A stretch of DNA of 10,482 bases from an uncultured Eubacteriales bacterium. GTDB taxonomy: Bacteria > Bacillota > Clostridia > UBA1381. Numbering within the stretch: the stretch's first letter is position 1; each line of letters begins with the position of its first letter. This document shows positions 5,664 through 10,482 of this stretch, piece by piece. Under the pieces are notes generated by a model that was not told the DNA's origin, searched no databases, and saw only the letters and a list, made by a program, of their open reading frames with translations. The position numbers were made by a program, and so were the translations under genes. The stretch covers positions 1-10,482 of the forward strand of contig USPO01000033.1 of NCBI GenBank assembly GCA_900556575.1, in the 5' to 3' direction.

Positions 5664-8183
5664 ATGGCAGAAAAGAAGACAACAGCAGCTGTTAAGACAG
5701 CTACTGCTGCGGAGAAAGCTCCGACAGTGAAGCTCACAGCAGCAGAAGAAAAGCTTAAGCAGGAAATCATCGGCAAGGTAGGCAGACATTTCGGTAAGGT
5801 TATGGAAGAAGCTACTCCTAACATGGTTTATGCAGCTTGTGCATTAACTGTTCGTGATCAGATCATGGAAAAGTGGGCAAAGTCACATAAGAAAGTTAAG
5901 GAAGAGGGTTCAAAGAAGCTTTATTATCTTTCATTTGAGTTCCTTATGGGAAGACTTTTATGCACAAATATTTTAAACCTTATGCAGACAGCTGAATACG
6001 AGCACGTATTAGCAGATTTAGGTTATAAGCTTTCAGATATTGCTGAAATGGAGAATGATGCGGGACTCGGTAACGGCGGTCTCGGAAGACTGGCAGCTTG
6101 CTTTATTGATTCACTCACAACATTGGATTTACCGGCATATGGCTGTACAATTCGTTATGAGTATGGTCTTTTCAGACAGAAGATAGTTGAAGGTTATCAG
6201 ACAGAGCTTCCTGACGTATGGCTTGAACACGGTAATGCATGGGAAATTGCAAGACCGGATGAGGCTGTAGAGGTTAAGTTCGGCGGTAATATCGAGAGCT
6301 ATTGGGATAACGGCAAGATGGTATTTAATTATAAGGATGCTGAAACAGTTCTTGCTATGCCGTATGATGTACCGTTGGTTGGTTATGATTCAAAGATAAT
6401 CAATAAGCTTAGACTTTGGGGTGCTTCAATCCCGATGGATATTTCAAATCGTAACTATTATGATAACAGTACATTCACAAAGATGATGAATGCAAAGGAG
6501 CTTGCTGAGAAGATTTCAGGAGTGCTTTATCCTGATGATACTACTGATGACGGTAAGATTTTAAGATTAAAGCAGCAGTATTTCCTTGTTTCGGCTACAT
6601 TACAGTGGATTCTCAAAGAATTTGAGCAGAGAAACGGCGATGATTGGTCAAAACTTCCGGATAAGATTGTTATTCATATTAATGATACACATCCGACGCT
6701 TGCTATTCCGGAAATGATGCGTCTCTTAATGGACGAAAAGGGCTTAGGCTGGGATGAAGCCTGGGATATAGTAACACATGTATTTGCATATACAAACCAC
6801 ACAGTAATGAGTGAGGCTCTTGAAAAGTGGAGAATTGATATGTTCAGAACAGTTGTTCCGAGAATTTACATGATTGTTGAGGAAATTAACAGAAGACTCA
6901 TGGAGAGACTTGAAGCATTCTACCCGGGAGATAAGGGTAAGCATGACTGGATGGCTGTTATAGCTAACGGTCAGGTAAACATGGCAAATCTCTGCCTTGC
7001 TACTTGCTTCGCTGTAAACGGTGTATCACAGCTTCATACAGATATTCTTGAAAGAGATATTTTCAAGGATTATTATGAAATGGATAAGAGCCGTTTCCAT
7101 GCCATTACAAACGGTATTACATTCAGAAGATGGATTGCAAATTGTAACCCGGCTCTTACAAAGCTTATTGATGACACAATCGGTTCAGGCTGGTTGAAGG
7201 ATGCTGATAAGCTTCAGGAATTAAAGAAGTATGCTAAGGATAAGAATTTCCAGAAGAAGTTCTACGACATTAAGCGTGCAAATAAGGTTGCTCTTGCAGA
7301 GTACATTAAGGAGCATAACGGAATAGAAGTAAATCCGGATTCAATATATGATGTACAGTGTAAGAGACTTCACGAGTATAAGAGACAGATGATGAATGTT
7401 CTTCACATCATTGCTGAGTATAACAGACTCTTAGAGGATAAGGCATATGCAGAGAAGTATGTTCCGAAGACATATATCTTTGGTGCTAAGGCTGCTCCGG
7501 GATATGTAAGAGCTAAGCTCATTATCAAACTCATTAATTCAGTAGGCGATATGATTAACAACGATAAGAGAATTGACAACAAGATTAAGGTTGTATTTAT
7601 TGAAAACTATGGTGTATCACTCGCTGAAAAGATTATTACAGCAGCTGACGTATCAGAGCAGATTTCTACAGCTGGTAAGGAAGCATCGGGTACAGGTAAC
7701 ATGAAGTTTATGCTTAACGGTGCATTAACTATTGGTACACTTGACGGTGCTAATGTAGAAATGAAAGAGCAAGTCGGTGATGATAATATCTATATCTTCG
7801 GTTTGGTAACAGAAGAGGTAGAGGCTCGCTTAAAGTATGCCGGCAGCGATGAGGTTAAGAATATCTATTCATCAAACAGAGTATTAAGACACGCTCTTGA
7901 AATGCTTATTGATGGTTCGATTATTCCGGGTAATACTCAAATATTCAAAGACCTTTATAATACACTTCTCTTTGGAGATTATGGTTATCCGGATACTTAC
8001 ATGGTTATTCGTGATTTCGAAGCATATATGCAGACTCAGGAAAAGATTTCAGAGGACTACAAGAACAGAGAAAAGTGGCTTGAAATGGCAATCAATAATA
8101 CAGCAATGGCAGGTTTCTTCTCAAGTGACCGTACAATAAACGAGTATAACGAGAAGATTTGGAAGCTCAAAGCAATTGATTGA
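5664..8183 (+). CDS. glgP: Glycogen/maltodextrin phosphorylase GlgP (GT35) with a Lys/Ala-rich N-terminal extension
   Basis: GlgP uses phosphate to release glucose-1-phosphate from the non-reducing ends of glycogen. The 839 residues exceed the roughly 800-815 of the E. coli enzymes, mainly through an N-terminal extension (MAEKKTTAAVKTATAAEKAP). The GT35 body shows NGGLGRLAACFIDSLTTL, GYGIRYEYG-like YGCTIRYEYGLFRQ, HINDTHPTLAIPEMMR, VQCKRLHEYKRQ and the pyridoxal-phosphate site EASGTGNMKFMLNG, where the cofactor Lys is predicted at residue 681. The ATG at 5664 follows AAAGGGGA (5645-5652). An ATG at 5652 is followed at once by TAA and cannot be the start. It lies 22 nt after glgA, so it shares the 3627 promoter. 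The extension shares KTTAA with the GlgA tail, and the 15-mer AAGACAACAGCAGCT is at 5552-5566 in glgA and 5676-5690 here. Function is secure; whether it acts mainly on glycogen or on maltodextrin cannot be told from sequence alone. Confidence 0.96.
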   Translation: MAEKKTTAAVKTATAAEKAPTVKLTAAEEKLKQEIIGKVGRHFGKVMEEATPNMVYAACALTVRDQIMEKWAKSHKKVKEEGSKKLYYLSFEFLMGRLLCTNILNLMQTAEYEHVLADLGYKLSDIAEMENDAGLGNGGLGRLAACFIDSLTTLDLPAYGCTIRYEYGLFRQKIVEGYQTELPDVWLEHGNAWEIARPDEAVEVKFGGNIESYWDNGKMVFNYKDAETVLAMPYDVPLVGYDSKIINKLRLWGASIPMDISNRNYYDNSTFTKMMNAKELAEKISGVLYPDDTTDDGKILRLKQQYFLVSATLQWILKEFEQRNGDDWSKLPDKIVIHINDTHPTLAIPEMMRLLMDEKGLGWDEAWDIVTHVFAYTNHTVMSEALEKWRIDMFRTVVPRIYMIVEEINRRLMERLEAFYPGDKGKHDWMAVIANGQVNMANLCLATCFAVNGVSQLHTDILERDIFKDYYEMDKSRFHAITNGITFRRWIANCNPALTKLIDDTIGSGWLKDADKLQELKKYAKDKNFQKKFYDIKRANKVALAEYIKEHNGIEVNPDSIYDVQCKRLHEYKRQMMNVLHIIAEYNRLLEDKAYAEKYVPKTYIFGAKAAPGYVRAKLIIKLINSVGDMINNDKRIDNKIKVVFIENYGVSLAEKIITAADVSEQISTAGKEASGTGNMKFMLNGALTIGTLDGANVEMKEQVGDDNIYIFGLVTEEVEARLKYAGSDEVKNIYSSNRVLRHALEMLIDGSIIPGNTQIFKDLYNTLLFGDYGYPDTYMVIRDFEAYMQTQEKISEDYKNREKWLEMAINNTAMAGFFSSDRTINEYNEKIWKLKAID

Positions 8184-8230
8184 TTTGCTGAGACTAGACG
8201 TTTCGTCAGTATAATTTAGACATTTTTAAG

Positions 8231-8338
8231 AAACCTCTCCCCCTGAAGGGGTATGGATTATAGATGCATTCTGCGTGTATAAATCCTGCGTACGATGGCG
8301 TATTTGCTTTTGTGCGGCCCTTTAGGAGGAGAGGGTTT
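8231..8338. repeat. 108-nt inverted-repeat element (MITE-like or structured RNA) between glgP and the GH13 gene
   Basis: The left end (8231-8250, AAACCTCTCCCCCTGAAGGG) is a near reverse complement of the right end (8318-8338, CCCTTTAGGAGGAGAGGGTTT), giving roughly a 20-bp imperfect terminal stem around a 67-nt interior. The element is much more GC-rich than the intergenic sequence around it. A local CCCC-TGAA-GGGG hairpin (8240-8251) can form inside the left arm as an alternative. The right arm runs into TTTTTCGAGTTTTTT (8336-8350), so the transcript could also terminate here. The interior has no ORF. No clear target-site duplication is seen. A short non-autonomous mobile repeat inserted between glgP and the next gene is the preferred reading; a cis-acting RNA is the alternative. 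Confidence 0.6.
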
Positions 8339-8361
8339 TTCGAGTTTTTTAGGAGAATTAA

Positions 8362-10302
8362 ATGAATATAGAACATAATTCACGAGAGGAGTTTTATCGT
8401 TTTCCGTTCGGTGCTGTTACCTGCGGTACAGATGTGCGTTTAAGATTGGCAGTAGAAGATATAGGTATTCCGAATGTGGTTCGCCTCGTGTATATAGAGG
8501 ATGGCAAGGCTGAAAAGAGGATTGATATGCCGTATATTTTCAGTCTTTCTAAGCATAGTGTATATTCTGTGAGCATAAAAATGCCGAAAACAGCTGGACT
8601 TGTTTGGTATTACTTTGAGCTTGAAACTTCAAGCGGTACGGTGTATTACGGTAATAATTCCAAAAATCTCGGAGGAGTGGGAGAGGTTCGTTATCAAGTT
8701 CCGTCGAACTCATTCCAAATAACAGTATATAATGATTATTATAAGACACCGGATTGGTTTAAAGAGGGTATAGCATATCAGATATTTGTTGATCGTTTCT
8801 GTAACGGAAATGATGACGGTTCATTCCTTAATGAAAGAAATGATATTATAAAGAGAAACTGGGGTGATATGCCGTTTTATAAGCCGGAACAGTTTGGCGG
8901 AGAGTATAAGTCAAATGATTTCTTTGGAGGAAATTTAAAGGGCGTTATCAAAAAACTTCCGTATTTAGAGGAGTTGGGAATATCGGTTATTTATTTGAAT
9001 CCTATATTCAGGGCATATTCAAATCATAAGTACGATACAGGCAGCTATGAAGAAATAGACCCTATGTTTGGTGACGAGGAGACTTTTAAGGAGCTTTGTG
9101 AAAAGGCGGCTGAAAGAGGAATAAGAATTATTCTTGATGGTGTATTTAATCACACAGGATCGAATAGTCAATATTTTAATAAAGACGGAGAATATGACAG
9201 TGTTGGTGCATATCAGTCACAGGAATCACCGTATTACAGATGGTTCAGGTTTATGGATTGGCCGAATGTATATGAAAGCTGGTGGGGAATGCAAACCCTT
9301 CCGCAAGTTGAAGAAAACAGCGATGAATTAAGAGAATATTTGCTTTCAGGTGATGATGCTATAGTTAAAAAATGGATTAGAGCCGGAGCTTCAGGATGGA
9401 GATTAGATGTAGTTGATGAGCTTCCAGACTCATTTGTCAGAGAATTAAGAGCAAATGTTAAGGCGGTAGACAATGATGCTGTGATCATAGGTGAAGTTTG
9501 GGAAGATGCTTCCAATAAAATGGCATATGGAGAAAGAAGAAAATATTTTGCCGGAGATGAGCTTGACTCTGTAATGAATTATCCTATGAGAAATGCGTTG
9601 ATAGATGCAGCATTAGGCAGAATTAACTCAAAGGAGCTTGATGCAAGGCTTATGAGTTTGAAGGAAAATTATCCGCATCAGGCATACTATTCATTGCTTA
9701 ATATGGTTTCAAGTCATGATGTTGAACGTATTATGACTCTCATGGGAGGTGTTCCTTCAAGACATGAGGTTGATAAGGAATATCAGGCTCATTTCAAGCT
9801 TGATGGATATGCATTGACTGTTGCACAGGATAGGGCAACTCTTGTTGCCGGTCTGCTTATGACCCTTCCCGGTGTTCCGTGTATATTCTATGGTGATGAG
9901 GTCGGCGTTCAGGGATACGGAGACCCATTCTGCCGCTCATGTATGCCATGGGGAAGATTTGATGAAACAGATCCTGATGGACGTGTAAGAGAAAGATATT
10001 CGAATATGATTTCGCTGAGAAATCAGTCAAAGGCATTTTCACTTGGAGAATTTGAAAGTGTATATACAGAAGGATATGTATATGGCTTTGTGCGCTACTA
10101 TGATGATGATATGTATATAGTAGTTGCAAATTGCGGAAATGTAAGTGAGAATATCAGGCTTGATGTAGCAAGGTATAACGTAAGAGGAATTAAATGTGTT
10201 ACAACCTATGATGTGGAGGAAATGCAGGCGGATGATGGTATTTTCAGAATAAATATTCCGTCATTATGGCTGAAAGCATATAAGGTAACAGATTTAAAGT
10301 GA
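8362..10302 (+). CDS. Cytoplasmic GH13 alpha-amylase / neopullulanase-like glucan hydrolase
   Basis: This 646-residue GH13 enzyme hydrolyses alpha-glucosidic bonds in malto-oligosaccharides, dextrins or branched glucans. Residues 1 to about 125 form a beta-rich N-terminal domain of the kind seen before the barrel in neopullulanase and amylopullulanase groups. The barrel starts near DWFKEGIAYQIFVDRF (131 onwards). Conserved regions are DGVFNH (259-264), GWRLD with nucleophile Asp349, GEVWE with acid/base Glu378, and SSHD with transition-state Asp453, so the catalytic triad is intact. NHKYDTGSYEEIDPMFG and MQTLPQVEE resemble GH13_39 or GH13_20 members; the subfamily cannot be fixed by eye. There is no signal peptide, so it should act inside the cell on glycogen products, perhaps finishing what GlgP leaves. 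The ribosome binding site AGGAG (8351-8355) is 6 nt from the ATG. Read-through from glgP would have to cross the 8231-8338 element. It lacks the basic tails seen on its neighbours. Confidence 0.92.
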   Translation: MNIEHNSREEFYRFPFGAVTCGTDVRLRLAVEDIGIPNVVRLVYIEDGKAEKRIDMPYIFSLSKHSVYSVSIKMPKTAGLVWYYFELETSSGTVYYGNNSKNLGGVGEVRYQVPSNSFQITVYNDYYKTPDWFKEGIAYQIFVDRFCNGNDDGSFLNERNDIIKRNWGDMPFYKPEQFGGEYKSNDFFGGNLKGVIKKLPYLEELGISVIYLNPIFRAYSNHKYDTGSYEEIDPMFGDEETFKELCEKAAERGIRIILDGVFNHTGSNSQYFNKDGEYDSVGAYQSQESPYYRWFRFMDWPNVYESWWGMQTLPQVEENSDELREYLLSGDDAIVKKWIRAGASGWRLDVVDELPDSFVRELRANVKAVDNDAVIIGEVWEDASNKMAYGERRKYFAGDELDSVMNYPMRNALIDAALGRINSKELDARLMSLKENYPHQAYYSLLNMVSSHDVERIMTLMGGVPSRHEVDKEYQAHFKLDGYALTVAQDRATLVAGLLMTLPGVPCIFYGDEVGVQGYGDPFCRSCMPWGRFDETDPDGRVRERYSNMISLRNQSKAFSLGEFESVYTEGYVYGFVRYYDDDMYIVVANCGNVSENIRLDVARYNVRGIKCVTTYDVEEMQADDGIFRINIPSLWLKAYKVTDLK

Positions 10303-10309
10303 TTTACTA

Positions 10310-10338
10310 TTGAATAATTATTTATGTTGTGTTATAAT
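10310..10338 (+). promoter_or_regulatory. Sigma-A-type promoter with extended -10, for the gene at 10424
   Basis: TTGAAT (10310-10315) lies 17 nt before a perfect TATAAT (10333-10338), which is preceded by TGT, giving an extended -10. The predicted start is near 10345, leaving a leader of about 79 nt. The promoter begins only 8 nt after the stop of the GH13 gene, and no intrinsic terminator is seen between them. In the leader, GTACT (10356-10360) can pair with AGTAC (10370-10374) around a 9-nt loop, a weak hairpin. Confidence 0.8.
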
Positions 10339-10423
10339 AGAATATAATAACGGCTGTACTATATTAATAAGTACTTAGAGGCCTATAAACGATAGACTTA
10401 TAATGTAAGAGGAGATGAAAACA

Positions 10424-10482
10424 ATGACTGGTGACGTAATTCATTTATGGTTAGTGTCATGGGGTGCCGAAGGTTTTAAGGT
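10424..10482 (+). CDS. Unrecognised protein, N-terminal fragment (3' end outside window)
   Basis: Only the first 19 codons are visible, reading MTGDVIHLWLVSWGAEGFK. AAGAGGAG (10407-10414) sits 9 nt before the ATG at 10424. An in-frame ATG at 10415 touches the ribosome binding site and is a less likely start. The fragment is too short to name a family. It has its own promoter, so it need not belong to glycogen metabolism. Confidence 0.6.
   Translation, partial: MTGDVIHLWLVSWGAEGFK

Noticed and set aside
5522..5824. Open minus-strand frame of 100 codons across the glgA/glgP boundary
   Set aside because: Its Cys/Phe/Leu/Ser-rich protein is the antisense of the Lys/Ala-rich tails, which naturally lack stops on the reverse strand. 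No ribosome binding site or promoter supports it.
8185..8215. Perfect TATAAT (8210-8215) with TTGCTG (8185-8190) upstream of the GH13 gene
   Set aside because: The -35 matches only in TTG and the spacing is 19 nt. A start here would place the whole 8231-8338 element in the leader. Possible but too weak to list as a feature.

Overview
The window is an almost complete glycogen synthesis and breakdown cluster from a low-GC anaerobic Firmicute. It is most likely a gut Clostridia of the Lachnospiraceae type. This is inferred from the AT-rich sequence, the AGGAG ribosome binding sites, the sigma-A-like promoters and the paired GlgC/GlgD subunits typical of Firmicutes; no marker gene fixes the taxon. 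All genes read on the + strand.

Layout: 1-876 is the 3' part of glgB (branching enzyme, cut by the left edge). It is followed by glgC (954-2165) and glgD (2193-3311), the catalytic and non-catalytic ADP-glucose pyrophosphorylase-type subunits. A perfect 34-nt palindrome (3343-3376) likely ends this unit. A 428-nt AT-rich gap then holds a very good sigma-A-type promoter (3627-3655) driving glgA (glycogen synthase, 3740-5641) and glgP (glycogen phosphorylase, 5664-8183). A 178-nt gap with a 108-nt inverted-repeat element separates glgP from a cytoplasmic GH13 alpha-amylase/neopullulanase-like enzyme (8362-10302). A second strong promoter (10310-10338) starts a new, unrecognised gene that is cut off at the right edge (10424 onwards).

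Together GlgC (with GlgD) would make ADP-glucose, GlgA would extend alpha-1,4 chains, GlgB would add alpha-1,6 branches, GlgP would release glucose-1-phosphate, and the GH13 hydrolase would cut residual malto-oligosaccharides or branched remnants. No glgX-type debranching gene is present in the window.

The most unusual feature is that three of the enzymes carry histone-H1-like Lys/Ala/Thr-rich, probably disordered tails: GlgB at its C-terminus (about 33 residues), GlgA at its C-terminus (about 150 residues, with a pentapeptide repeat) and GlgP at its N-terminus (about 23 residues). The GlgB and GlgA tails share an identical octapeptide, KTTAKKSA, written with different synonymous codons. At the exact catalytic-domain/tail junction of both glgB and glgA there is an in-frame A AAA AAA slippery heptamer, and a -1 shift there meets a stop after one codon. 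This suggests, but does not prove, a system in which glycogen enzymes are made with and without a shared tether.
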